From: Actinoalloteichus caeruleus DSM 43889
GTDB taxonomy: Bacteria; Actinomycetota; Actinomycetes; Mycobacteriales; Pseudonocardiaceae
Length of the DNA stretch: 64,000 nt
NCBI RefSeq assembly: GCF_000429185.2
Contig: NZ_AUBJ02000001.1
Location: 4,464,001 to 4,528,000, forward strand
Reading direction: 5' to 3'
The notes below the pieces were generated by a model, which was given only the letters and a program-made list of their open reading frames with translations, was not told the DNA's origin and made no database searches. The translations under genes were made by a program, and so were the position numbers. This document shows, piece by piece, positions 47,538 to 56,199 of the stretch. Positions within the stretch are counted from its first letter, which is position 1. Every line of letters starts with the position of its first letter.

Positions 47538-49067
47538 ATGACCCGAGCACGTAAGACCCCCGGACGTATCGCCTTCGTGGGTACCGGCCCCGGAGACGCG
47601 GGACTCCTCACCGTCCGGGCGAAGAAACTGTTGGCCGCGGCCTCGCTGGTGGTCACCGATCCCGACGTCGCCTCGGAGGCGAGTTCGCTCGTCGCCGACG
47701 GAGCGGAGGTCCGCCCCGCGGTGGGGAACCCGGGCGAGGTGGCGACCGACCTGGCGAACGAGGCCCGGGCCGGCCGCTCCGTCGTCCGGCTGGTCAGCGG
47801 CGACCCGCTGACCTCGGACGCGGTGGTCGCCGAGGCCCGGGCGGTCGCCGGCACCGACGTGCCCTTCGACGTCGTGCCCGGCGTCGCCGCGGGCAGCGCG
47901 GTGCCCGCCTACGCCGGGGTCGCCCTCGGCGCGGTGCACACCGAGGCCGACGTCCGAGGCGACGTGGACTGGGCGGCGCTGGCCGCCGCCCCCGGCACCC
48001 TGGTGCTGCACGCCGCCGGCAGCCACCTCGCCGAGGCGGCGTCCTCCCTGGTGGAGCACGGGCTGTCCGCCCAGACGCCCGTCGCGGTGACGGCGGAGGG
48101 CACGGCGTTCACCCAGCGCACCCTGGACACCACCCTGGCCTCCCTGGCGGCGGACGCGGGCGAACTGCCCGGCCCGCTGGTCGTCACCATCGGTGACGCG
48201 GTCGCCAACCGCCAGGAACTGTCCTGGTGGGAGTCGAGGGCGCTGTACGGCTGGAAGGTGCTGGTCCCCAGGACCAAGGACCAGGCCGGGGCGATGAGCG
48301 ACCGGCTGCGGGCGCACGGCGCCATCCCGGTGGAGGTGCCGACGATCTCGGTCGAGCCCCCGCGCAGCCCCGCGCAGATGGAGCGCGCGGTCAAGGGCCT
48401 GGTCGACGGTCGCTACCAGTGGGTGGTGTTCACCTCGACCAACGCGGTCCGTGCCGTGTGGGAGAAGTTCCGCGAGTTCGGCCTCGACGCCAGGGCCTTC
48501 TCCGGCGTGAAGATCGCCTGCGTGGGCGAGGCCACCGCGGAGCGCGTGCGCGGCTTCGGCATCGTGCCGGAACTCCTGCCCTCCGGGGAGCAGTCCAGCG
48601 AGGGGCTGCTCGCCGACTTCCCGCCCTACGACGACATCCTCGACCCGGTGGACCGGGTCCTGCTGCCCCGGGCCGACATCGCCACCGAGACCCTGGCCGC
48701 CGGCCTGCGGGACCGCGGGTGGGAGATCGACGACGTCACCGCGTACCGGACAGTGCGGGCCGCTCCGCCGCCCGCCGACACCAGGGAGATGATCAAGACC
48801 GGCGGCTTCGACGCCGTCTGCTTCACCTCCTCGTCGACGGTCCGGAACCTGGTCGGCATCGCCGGCAAGCCGCACACCAGGACGATCGTGTCCTGCATCG
48901 GGCCGGCCACCGCCGAGACCGCGACCGAGTTCGGGCTCCGGGTCGACGTCCAGCCGGAGACGGCGCAGGTCGCGGCGCTCGTGGACGCGCTCGCCGAGCA
49001 CGCCTCACGGCTCCGGGCGGAGGGCGCCCTGCCCCCGCCGAGGAAGGCGAAGCGGGCCCGCCGCTGA
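47538..49067 (+). CDS. hemD: Bifunctional uroporphyrinogen-III methyltransferase-like/synthase
   Basis: The 509-residue fusion has an N-terminal SUMT/CobA-like tetrapyrrole methylase domain ([54 protein letters not shown]) and a C-terminal uroporphyrinogen-III synthase domain ([68 protein letters not shown]). It closes the tetrapyrrole ring and may feed sirohaem or cobalamin synthesis. The methylase half lacks several usual SUMT motifs, as is common in actinobacterial fusions. ATG 47538 is 15 nt after hemC. Confidence 0.93.
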   Translation: MTRARKTPGRIAFVGTGPGDAGLLTVRAKKLLAAASLVVTDPDVASEASSLVADGAEVRPAVGNPGEVATDLANEARAGRSVVRLVSGDPLTSDAVVAEARAVAGTDVPFDVVPGVAAGSAVPAYAGVALGAVHTEADVRGDVDWAALAAAPGTLVLHAAGSHLAEAASSLVEHGLSAQTPVAVTAEGTAFTQRTLDTTLASLAADAGELPGPLVVTIGDAVANRQELSWWESRALYGWKVLVPRTKDQAGAMSDRLRAHGAIPVEVPTISVEPPRSPAQMERAVKGLVDGRYQWVVFTSTNAVRAVWEKFREFGLDARAFSGVKIACVGEATAERVRGFGIVPELLPSGEQSSEGLLADFPPYDDILDPVDRVLLPRADIATETLAAGLRDRGWEIDDVTAYRTVRAAPPPADTREMIKTGGFDAVCFTSSSTVRNLVGIAGKPHTRTIVSCIGPATAETATEFGLRVDVQPETAQVAALVDALAEHASRLRAEGALPPPRKAKRARR

Positions 49068-49084
49068 GCACAGGGGGACTGGCC

Positions 49085-49120
49085 GGTGGTCGGGTGGGCG
49101 CGAGGCGCCACCCGACCACC
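49085..49120 (+). terminator. 13-bp hairpin between hemD and hemB
   Basis: GGTGGTCGGGTGG (49085-49097) and CCACCCGACCACC (49108-49120) pair perfectly around a 10-nt loop. It starts 17 nt after the hemD stop and ends 32 nt before hemB, so it may end or attenuate the rex-hem transcript. Confidence 0.6.
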
Positions 49121-49152
49121 CCGCCCCGACGCGCGACGAAGGGAGACGACGG

Positions 49153-50133
49153 ATGTTCCCCCTGGAACGCCCGAGGCGGTTGCGGCGCACCCCGGCGATG
49201 CGCCGCCTCGTCGCGGAGACCAGCCTCGAACCGAGGCACCTGGTGCTGCCCCTGTTCGTCCGGGAGGGGGCGTCGGAACCGGTTCCCATCGCGTCGATGC
49301 CCGGTGTCGTGCAGCACGACCTCGACTCGCTGCGGCGGGCCGCGGTGGCCGCCGTCGACGCCGGTGTCGGCGGTCTCATGCTGTTCGGGGTCCCGGAACG
49401 CCGGGACGCGAGGGGCAGTGGCGGCGCGGCCCCCAAGGGCATCCTCAACGTGGCGCTCCGCGCGCTGTCCGAGGAGGTGGGTGACGGCACCGTGCTGATG
49501 GCGGACACCTGCCTCGACGAGTTCACCGACCACGGTCACTGCGGCCTGCTCACCGACGACGGCGTGGTGGACAACGACCTCACCCTGGAGGCGTACGCGG
49601 AGATGGCCGTCGCGCAGGCCGATGCCGGCGCGCACGTGGTGGGCCCGAGCGGCATGATGGACGGGCAGGTGGAGGTGATCCGCCAGGCCCTCGACGAGGC
49701 GGGGCTTGACGAGACCGCCGTGCTCGCCTACTCGGCCAAGTACACCTCGGCCTTCTACGGCCCGTTCCGCGACGCCGTCGAGTCCCAGCTCACCGGTGAC
49801 CGCCACACCTACCAGCAGGATCCGGCCAACGGCCGGGAGGCGCTGCGGGAGGTTCGGCTCGATCTGGCCGAGGGCGCCGACGCCGTCATGGTGAAACCGG
49901 CGATGTCCTACCTGGACGTGGTGCGCCAGGTCGCCGAGATTTCCGAGGTCCCCGTCGCGGCCTACCAGGTGTCCGGTGAGTACGCGATGGTGGAGGCCGC
50001 CGTGGCGAACGGGTGGCTCGACCGCCGGCGCACGGTCCTGGAGACGCTGACCTCGATCCGCCGGGCCGGCGCCGACATCGTCCTCACCTACTGGGCGGCC
50101 GAGGCCGCCGGGTGGCTGCGCTCGGCCCGCTGA
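49153..50133 (+). CDS. hemB: Delta-aminolevulinic acid dehydratase (porphobilinogen synthase)
   Basis: The 326-residue enzyme condenses two 5-aminolevulinates. Both active-site lysines are visible, in [17 protein letters not shown] near residue 197 and [14 protein letters not shown] near 250. The metal site reads [14 protein letters not shown]: first and third zinc ligands Cys, second replaced by Asp, a mixed form compared with the zinc (three Cys) and magnesium (no Cys) classes. Ribosome site GAAGGGAGA. Confidence 0.96.
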   Translation: MFPLERPRRLRRTPAMRRLVAETSLEPRHLVLPLFVREGASEPVPIASMPGVVQHDLDSLRRAAVAAVDAGVGGLMLFGVPERRDARGSGGAAPKGILNVALRALSEEVGDGTVLMADTCLDEFTDHGHCGLLTDDGVVDNDLTLEAYAEMAVAQADAGAHVVGPSGMMDGQVEVIRQALDEAGLDETAVLAYSAKYTSAFYGPFRDAVESQLTGDRHTYQQDPANGREALREVRLDLAEGADAVMVKPAMSYLDVVRQVAEISEVPVAAYQVSGEYAMVEAAVANGWLDRRRTVLETLTSIRRAGADIVLTYWAAEAAGWLRSAR

Positions 50134-50467
50134 GCCCTGGGACTCCGCACGACTGGTGGGACGCCGTGCTGACCTCGGTGGACGCTCCCGGGGGTGGCGG
50201 AACGGGTTCCGGGCCGAGCCGATCGGATCGCCGCGCGCCCTGTCGGCGTTCCCCGCTCCCGTCGTCGGGGCGGACCGCGCGGGAGCCGGCGTCCCCGGCT
50301 CGTCGGAGGCCTTGGCGGGACGAGCGGCGGTCGCTCGCGACCCCCTCGTCGTCATCCTCCGAGGGATCGACCGGAGCCATTACCGCACGCCACGGTGTCT
50401 GGTTCGTCCCGGAACGGCGGAATGGCCCTCGGTGGACGTTCCCGCCGAAGGCTCGTAGCGTTGACGC
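50134..50467. other. Gene-free region between hemB and a membrane protein gene
   Basis: The 334 nt contain a small dyad CGGAAC-GG-GTTCCG (50198-50211) and, at the end, the -10 box TAGCGT (50456-50461). Open frames here are compositional. Confidence 0.45.
50456..50461 (+). promoter_or_regulatory. -10 box TAGCGT, leaderless type
   Basis: TAGCGT ends 6 nt before the GTG at 50468, with no ribosome site between. Confidence 0.5.
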
Positions 50468-51007
50468 GTGTCCACTCCCCAGGATCCCCGTGAGCCCGAC
50501 GAGCCCGACCGTCAGCCGGGAGGCGGGATGCCCCCGCCTCCGCCGTTGAGCCCGGACGAGGACGGTCGGAGCCAGCCGGCGATGCCCACCGAGGTCAGGG
50601 TGTCGTTCTGGATCTGGATCGGTAGCGCCGTCCTGAACATCGTCTTCAACCTCCTCGCGCTGACCGGTCTGGACGAGTTGCGGGAGGAGTTCCGCCGGGA
50701 GGGTCAGGCGAACGGTCTGAGCCCGGACGAGGTGGACAGCGTCTTCAACACGGCCATCGGCGTGACACTGGTCGTCGCGCTGGCCATCCAGGCCCTGTAC
50801 GTCCTGTTCGCGTTCAAGATGCGCGACGGCCGGAACTGGGCCCGGGCCGCGCTCACGGTGCTCGCCGTGCTGAACCTGCTGCTCTTCGCCTCCGCGGGAG
50901 GCGGCAACGGCATGAACACCCTGTTCAACATGTTGCCCGTCGTCGCCACCGTGTTGCTGTTCCTCCCCAACTCCAACGCCTACTTCCAGGCGCACCGGAG
51001 ACACTGA
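50468..51007 (+). CDS. Small multi-pass membrane protein, tandem paralog 1
   Basis: The 179-residue protein has a Pro/Asp-rich cytoplasmic N-terminus (1-40) and four transmembrane helices (VSFWIWIGSAVLNIVFNLLA, TLVVALAIQALYVLFAF, LTVLAVLNLLLFASA, LFNMLPVVATVLLFLP). The loop FKMRDGRNWARAALTVLAVL and the tail NSNAYFQAHR recur in the next gene. These proteins are widespread in actinomycetes and of unknown function; they intrude into the hem cluster. Confidence 0.8.
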   Translation: MSTPQDPREPDEPDRQPGGGMPPPPPLSPDEDGRSQPAMPTEVRVSFWIWIGSAVLNIVFNLLALTGLDELREEFRREGQANGLSPDEVDSVFNTAIGVTLVVALAIQALYVLFAFKMRDGRNWARAALTVLAVLNLLLFASAGGGNGMNTLFNMLPVVATVLLFLPNSNAYFQAHRRH

Positions 51008-51012
51008 CCCGA

Positions 51013-51046
51013 GGCCGAGGGCGCGACTTCAGGTGCGCCCTCGGCC
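51013..51046 (+). terminator. 12-bp hairpin between the two membrane paralogs
   Basis: GGCCGAGGGCGC (51013-51024) pairs perfectly with GCGCCCTCGGCC (51035-51046) around a 10-nt loop, 5 nt after the stop. The second paralog therefore needs its own promoter, for which TACCGT lies at 51143. Confidence 0.7.
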
Positions 51047-51142
51047 AGGTCCCCCGCCGGTTCCCGCGCCGCCGAGGTGCCGTTCCTCGGGTCTTCGACA
51101 ACGAATATCCCCAGTTCGGTGGACACCCGGGTGGCCGGCTTC

Positions 51143-51148
51143 TACCGT
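51143..51148 (+). promoter_or_regulatory. -10 box TACCGT, leaderless type
   Basis: TACCGT ends 6 nt before the GTG at 51155. Confidence 0.5.
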
Positions 51149-51154
51149 CGCCGG

Positions 51155-51859
51155 GTGACCAACCCTCAGGGCCCCTACCAGCAGGGCTCACCGCATCCCG
51201 CCAACACTCCGCCACCCGGCTGGGGGCCGCCGCCCGGCGCGTCCGGCGGCGGTACTCCGCCGCCCGGGTACGGGCAGCCCCAGTTCCCCGCCGCTCCCGG
51301 CTACGGCCAGGCACCAGGCCAGTTCGGTGGCGGCATGCCGCCGGCGGGGTTCGGCATGGCTCCGCCCCCGCTGTCCGACCCCGAGCAGCGCGCCGGGCAA
51401 CGGCCAGCCTCCGTGAACACCGCGTTCTTCCTGTGGATGGGCAACGCGGTGCTCGGCATCCTCGCCACGGTCGCCATGATCGTGCTGCTGGACACCGTCG
51501 TCGCGCGTGAGGTGGCGGCCTCGGGCGTCAGCGCGGAGCTCGGCGAGAGCGTCACCAGCCTCGCGCGGTCCGCCGCGATGGTGGCGGCGACGATCAGCGC
51601 GATCCTGGCCGGCCTCATGATCCTCTTCGTCTTCAAGATGCGGGCCGGGCGCAACTGGGCCAGGATCCTGCTGACCGTGCTGGGAGCCCTCTCGATCCTG
51701 GGCACCCTGAGCGACCTCGGCAGCCTCGCCGCGAACTTCGAGGTCGGTGGCCCCGGGATCCTGCTGGGCCTCCTCGCGATCGCGCAGCCCCTGCTGGTCA
51801 TCGGAGGTCTCGTGATGATGTACCTCGCCGACTCCAACCGGTACTTCCGGCAGTCCTGA
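51155..51859 (+). CDS. Small multi-pass membrane protein, tandem paralog 2
   Basis: The 234-residue protein has a Gly/Pro/Gln-rich disordered N-terminus (about 1-85: repeated PPPG, GYGQ) and four transmembrane helices. The loop FKMRAGRNWARILLTVLGAL and the end YLADSNRYFRQS match the preceding paralog. GTG 51155 is chosen for the -10 box 6 nt upstream; the frame is open further 5' without a signal. Function unknown. Confidence 0.8.
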   Translation: MTNPQGPYQQGSPHPANTPPPGWGPPPGASGGGTPPPGYGQPQFPAAPGYGQAPGQFGGGMPPAGFGMAPPPLSDPEQRAGQRPASVNTAFFLWMGNAVLGILATVAMIVLLDTVVAREVAASGVSAELGESVTSLARSAAMVAATISAILAGLMILFVFKMRAGRNWARILLTVLGALSILGTLSDLGSLAANFEVGGPGILLGLLAIAQPLLVIGGLVMMYLADSNRYFRQS

Positions 51860-51925
51860 CCGCCTCGGGGACCCCGAACGGGCGGCCCGGCTGCGGTCGG
51901 TGCCGGTGAACCCGACGGCTCTCGC

Positions 51926-52342
51926 GTGGAAGACTCACGTTCCGTGAAGGCAACCGAGACTGGCGAGCTCCCCGACCGGCGGGACGGGGCCTCGGCCGAC
52001 GGTGGCGTCCCCGTCACACCGGAGGAGGCCGTGCCACGGCTCCACAGCCCGCTCCGCGCCGTCGTCGGCGGCCTTGAGCTGCTGCTGGCACTGGGCGCCG
52101 GCGCGCTGACCGCGTGGATGTGGCAGCGCGGGGTGGTCGTCCTCGACTACGTCGCGACCGACGGCCAGGTCGAACACGTCTCCCACCGGCACCTGGGGAA
52201 CTGGTTGGCCGGGGCCGTCGGTTGCGGCACCCTCGGTGCCCTGCTGCTGCTCGACGCCGCCCGCCAGTTGGTGCTGGCCAGCCGGGCCGGGAAGGGGCCG
52301 GCCCCGGATGTCGAGGCCGGCCCAGAGCCGCCGCCGCGGTGA
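51926..52342 (+). CDS. Membrane protein of unknown function
   Basis: The 138-residue protein has an acidic N-terminus and two transmembrane helices (AVVGGLELLLALGAGALTAWMW near residue 45 and NWLAGAVGCGTLGALLLLDAA near 92) joined by a short external loop with two histidines. I do not recognise a family. GTG 51926 and GTG 51944 are equally plausible starts. It lies just before hemL in the same direction. Confidence 0.68.
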   Translation: MEDSRSVKATETGELPDRRDGASADGGVPVTPEEAVPRLHSPLRAVVGGLELLLALGAGALTAWMWQRGVVVLDYVATDGQVEHVSHRHLGNWLAGAVGCGTLGALLLLDAARQLVLASRAGKGPAPDVEAGPEPPPR

Positions 52343-52405
52343 GGTGCGCGACTCCACCCCCACCTCGGACCCCGGCCGCCGAGAGGTCCTTGCGAGACTG
52401 GTCCC

Positions 52406-53770
52406 GTGAGCGAGCAGCGGGAACCAACGGGTGCGGAAGGACACGGCGTCGGATCGGCTGGCCGATCCGTCGAGCGGTCGAGGGAGTGGTTCGAACGGGC
52501 CAGCGCGCTCACCCCGGGCGGGGTGAACAGCCCGGTGCGGGCGTTCCACTCCGTCGGGGGCACCCCGAGGGTGATGGTGCGCGGCGCCGGCCCGCACCTG
52601 TGGGATGTCGACGGGAACCGGTACGTGGACCTCGTGTCCTCGTGGGGGCCGATGATCCTCGGGCACGCCCATCCCGCCGTCGTGGAGGCCGTTCGGTCGG
52701 CGGCCACGAACGGGCTGTCCTTCGGCACGCCCACCACCGGTGAGGTGGAGCTCGCCCAGGAGATCATCGACCGCGTGCCACCGGTCGCCCAGCTGCGACT
52801 GGTCAACTCCGGCACCGAGGCCACCATGAGCGCCGTGCGGCTCGCCAGGGGCCACACCGGGCGGCGCAAGGTCGTGAAGTTCGCCGGCTGCTACCACGGG
52901 CACGTCGACGCCCTGCTGGCCAGCGCCGGCTCCGGGGTCGCGACGCTGGGACTGCCCACCACTCCGGGCGTCACCGGCGCCCAGGCCGAGGACACCCTCG
53001 TCCTGCCCTACAACGACCTCGCCGCCGTGCGGGAGGCCTTCGACCGCCACGGCGCCGACATCGCCTGCGTGATCACCGAGGCCGCGGCCGGCAACATGGG
53101 TGCCGTCGCGCCCGTGCCCGGCTTCAACGCCGGTCTCCGGGAACTGTGCGACCGGCACGGCGCCCTGCTCGTGATGGACGAGGTCATGACCGGGTTCCGG
53201 GTGTCCCGGTCCGGGTGGTACGGCCTCGACGGGGTCGCCGGCGACCTCTACACCTTCGGCAAGGTGATGTCCGGTGGGCTCCCGGCGGCCGCGTTCGGCG
53301 GCCGGGCCGAGGTGATGGCCCGGCTCGCTCCGGCCGGCCCCGTCTACCAGGCCGGCACGCTCTCCGGGAACCCCGTGGCCGTGGCGGCGGGTCTGGCGAC
53401 GTTGCGCGCCGCCGACGACACCGTGTACGCCCGGCTCGACGAGAACGCCCGTCGGCTCGGTGGCCTGCTCGGTGACGCCCTGACCTCGGCCGGCGTGCCA
53501 CACCACGTCGCCTACGCCGGTAACCTGCTCAGCGTCTTCTTCAGCGAGGACGAGGTCCACGACTACGCCGCGGCCCAACGGGCCGACACCTGGCGCTTCC
53601 CCGCGTTCTTCCACGCGCTGCTGGAGCGTGGCGTGTACGCGCCGCCCAGCGCCTTCGAGGCCTGGTTCGTGTCGGCCGCGCTGGACGACGACGCGTTCGA
53701 GGCGATCGCGGCGGCGCTGCCGCCGGCCGCCGAGGCCGCCGCGGCGGCGAGCCGAGAGGGGACGAGATGA
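52406..53770 (+). CDS. hemL: Glutamate-1-semialdehyde 2,1-aminomutase
   Basis: The 454-residue PLP enzyme converts the HemA product to 5-aminolevulinate. It has [20 protein letters not shown] near residue 33, [19 protein letters not shown] near 130, [28 protein letters not shown] near 255 and the PLP-binding Lys in [18 protein letters not shown] near 287. GAGACT lies 6 nt before the GTG, a weak leaderless -10. It overlaps the next gene (ATGA). Confidence 0.96.
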   Translation: MSEQREPTGAEGHGVGSAGRSVERSREWFERASALTPGGVNSPVRAFHSVGGTPRVMVRGAGPHLWDVDGNRYVDLVSSWGPMILGHAHPAVVEAVRSAATNGLSFGTPTTGEVELAQEIIDRVPPVAQLRLVNSGTEATMSAVRLARGHTGRRKVVKFAGCYHGHVDALLASAGSGVATLGLPTTPGVTGAQAEDTLVLPYNDLAAVREAFDRHGADIACVITEAAAGNMGAVAPVPGFNAGLRELCDRHGALLVMDEVMTGFRVSRSGWYGLDGVAGDLYTFGKVMSGGLPAAAFGGRAEVMARLAPAGPVYQAGTLSGNPVAVAAGLATLRAADDTVYARLDENARRLGGLLGDALTSAGVPHHVAYAGNLLSVFFSEDEVHDYAAAQRADTWRFPAFFHALLERGVYAPPSAFEAWFVSAALDDDAFEAIAAALPPAAEAAAAASREGTR

Positions 53771-54399
53771 CGACCCGGACGACCGTGCACCTGCTCCGCC
53801 ACGGCGAAGTGCACAACCCGAGCGGCGTGCTGTACGGCCGCCTGCCGAACTTCCACCTCTCCGCGACCGGGGAACAGCAGGCCAAGGAGGTCGCGGCGTT
53901 CCTGGCCGACCGGGACCTCGTGCACGTGGTGGCCTCGCCGCTGGAGCGGGCCCAGCAGACCGCGCAGCCGCTGGTGGCCACCCACGGCGTGGAACTGGCC
54001 ACCGACGAGCGCCTCATCGAGGCCGGCAACCTCTTCGAGGGGCTCCGGGTGTCGGTGGGGGACGGCGCGCTGCGGTCCCCCAAGCACTGGTCCAAGCTGC
54101 GGAACCCGTTCCGCCCCTCCTGGGGCGAGCCCTACCTGCGGATCGCGCACCGCATGCTCGGAGCCGTCCATCGGGCGCGGGCCGCCGCGGAGGGCCACGA
54201 GGCGGTGTGCGTCTCGCACCAGCTGCCGATCTGGACCATCAGGCTGTTCCTCGAAGGACGGCGGATGTGGCACGACCCCCGGCGGCGGCAGTGCTCACTC
54301 GCCTCCCTGACCAGCCTGGTCTTCGACGACGAGCAGCTGGTTCGGATCTCCTACTTCGAGCCCGTCGGCAGCACCGACGCACGGGTGACGGGAGCCTGA
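53767..54399 (+). CDS. Histidine phosphatase family protein (Rv0525-like)
   Basis: The 210-residue phosphoglycerate-mutase-fold protein has the phosphohistidine motif [20 protein letters not shown] near residue 8, [13 protein letters not shown] near 57 and the second catalytic His in [18 protein letters not shown] near 145. The substrate is unknown. It overlaps hemL by 4 nt, and its position before the thioredoxin/ccdA genes matches mycobacteria. Confidence 0.9.
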   Translation: MTTRTTVHLLRHGEVHNPSGVLYGRLPNFHLSATGEQQAKEVAAFLADRDLVHVVASPLERAQQTAQPLVATHGVELATDERLIEAGNLFEGLRVSVGDGALRSPKHWSKLRNPFRPSWGEPYLRIAHRMLGAVHRARAAAEGHEAVCVSHQLPIWTIRLFLEGRRMWHDPRRRQCSLASLTSLVFDDEQLVRISYFEPVGSTDARVTGA

Positions 54400-54524
54400 G
54401 CGGCGGCCGCCGGCCCGGTTCCGAGGTGCCGCCTCGGCGGTGGCAGGCTGGCGCCGGGGCACCGCCACCCCGGCGGACGGGCGATGTCCGGTGACGGCGA
54501 CGGACCCCAGCGGGAAGGTGTGTG

Positions 54525-55241
54525 ATGAGCGGTACCGAAGAGGCCGACCGCGGCGTCGGCGGGACACGGAGTCGACGGCGACGCCGTCCCCTCGCGGCCC
54601 TGGTGGTGGCCACCGGCCTGCTGGTCGGCGCCTGCACCGGCACCGACCAGGTGGAGGGGGACTTCCAGTTCATCGCGCCCGGCGGCCAGACCCGCCTCCA
54701 CTACGAGGCGGCGGAACGGCAGCCCGTACCGGACATCTCGGGTGAGGACCTGTTCGACGAGGACAGCCGCATCAGCGTCGCCGACTACGCCGGTGACGTC
54801 GTCGTCGTCAACATCTGGGGTTCCTGGTGCACGCCGTGCCGGGAGGAGGCCCCCGAGCTCCAGCGCATGTCCGAGGCGACCGCGGACGAGGACGTCCAGT
54901 TCCTGGGGATCAGCGTGCGGGACAACCCTCGCAGCGCGCCGATTGACTTCATGGAGAACCTCGGGCTGACCTACCCGAGCATCTACGACCCCTCCGGCCG
55001 GTCGCTGCTCGGGCTGCGCGGCTACCCGCGCAACGCCGTGCCCTCCACCCTGTTGATCGACAGGGAGCAGCGGGTGGCGGCCGTGTTCCTCGCTCAGGTC
55101 CACGAGGAGGAGCTGATGCCCGCCGTCGAGGACCTGCTCGCCGAGGGCGGTGGCGACGCGGCGGCCCCGGGGGCCGACGACCGGGGCGAGGAGACCGACG
55201 GCACCTCCGCCGGGGACGGCGGGGAGGTGGGTGGCCGGTGA
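54525..55241 (+). CDS. TlpA/ResA-type thioredoxin lipoprotein
   Basis: The 238-residue protein has a basic N-terminus, a lipoprotein signal (lipobox LVGAC, Cys 37) and a thioredoxin-like domain with the redox site WGSWCTPCREEAPEL near residue 103 and cis-Pro in AVPSTLLIDREQRV. It keeps apocytochrome c haem-binding cysteines reduced outside the membrane and is recharged by CcdA downstream. The C-terminal 30 residues are acidic and variable. ATG 54525 follows GGAAGG. Confidence 0.92.
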   Translation: MSGTEEADRGVGGTRSRRRRRPLAALVVATGLLVGACTGTDQVEGDFQFIAPGGQTRLHYEAAERQPVPDISGEDLFDEDSRISVADYAGDVVVVNIWGSWCTPCREEAPELQRMSEATADEDVQFLGISVRDNPRSAPIDFMENLGLTYPSIYDPSGRSLLGLRGYPRNAVPSTLLIDREQRVAAVFLAQVHEEELMPAVEDLLAEGGGDAAAPGADDRGEETDGTSAGDGGEVGGR

Positions 55242-55317
55242 GCGGAGGAGTGGGCCGCGCCACGCGTGGACGACCCCCGGCGCCGTATCCGTTTCGTACT
55301 ACTTACTCTCGTTGAGC

Positions 55318-56199
55318 GTGGACCCCACCGAGTTCGTGATCAGCGGCCCGCTGCTGTTGGCGATGGGCCTCTCGGCGCTGGCCGGCGTCGTGAGCTTCGC
55401 GTCGCCGTGCGTGATCCCGCTGGTCCCCGGCTACCTCGCCTACCTCGCGGGGTTGGTCGGCGCGTCCGCACCCGACGAGGTCCCCGACCGGGCGGGGAAA
55501 CCGGTTCCCGCCGGCGCGTCGCCCTCGGCGTCCCAGACCTCGACGTCCTCGGTCGAGCCGGTCGAGGGGCCGGCGACGGCGCGGGACGCGCGCCAGCAAG
55601 CGGGTGCGGGTCGGTGGCGGGTCGCCGGCGCGGCGCTGCTCTTCGTCCTGGGTTTCACGGTCGTGTTCATGCTCGCGACGGTGAGCCTCCTCGGCCTCTC
55701 CGAGACGATCACGGCCAACGAGGTCGTGCTCCAGCGGGTGGGCGGCGTGATCACCATCGCGATGGGACTGGTCTTCCTCGGCTTGGTGCCCGCCCTGCAA
55801 CGTGATCTCCGGTTCCACCGGGTCCGCCGGGACGGTCTCCTCGGCGCCCCACTCCTCGGTGGGGTGTTCGCGCTGGGCTGGACACCCTGCCTCGGCCCGA
55901 CCCTGACCGGGGTGCTGTCCTTCGCCATCGCCACCCAGGGCGACGGCGGGGTCCTGACCAGGGGGGTCACCCTCGTCGCCGCGTACTGCCTCGGTCTGGG
56001 TCTGCCGTTCGTGCTCCTCGCGGTCGGCGCGGGCTGGGCGGTGCGCAGCGCCGGTTGGCTGCGGCGGAACACGAGGAGGATCCAGCTGGCGGGTGGCGTG
56101 ATGATGATCGTGGTGGGGGTTCTGCTCGTGACCGGTACCTGGAACTGGCTCATCGGCGTGCTGCGTGGTCCGATCAGCGGCTTCGAGTTGCCGCTCTGA
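55318..56199 (+). CDS. ccdA: Cytochrome c biogenesis protein CcdA (DsbD-type)
   Basis: The 293-residue protein has six predicted transmembrane helices and the paired redox cysteines in VSFASPCVIPLVPGYLAYLAG near residue 29 and GWTPCLGPTLTG near 187. It carries electrons from cytoplasmic thioredoxin to the TlpA lipoprotein. GTG 55318 is preferred because no other start in frame gives a membrane-protein N-terminus; TACTTA-like sequence upstream may be a -10 box. A loop of about 60 variable residues (56-95) follows the first helix pair. Confidence 0.9.
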   Translation: MDPTEFVISGPLLLAMGLSALAGVVSFASPCVIPLVPGYLAYLAGLVGASAPDEVPDRAGKPVPAGASPSASQTSTSSVEPVEGPATARDARQQAGAGRWRVAGAALLFVLGFTVVFMLATVSLLGLSETITANEVVLQRVGGVITIAMGLVFLGLVPALQRDLRFHRVRRDGLLGAPLLGGVFALGWTPCLGPTLTGVLSFAIATQGDGGVLTRGVTLVAAYCLGLGLPFVLLAVGAGWAVRSAGWLRRNTRRIQLAGGVMMIVVGVLLVTGTWNWLIGVLRGPISGFELPL

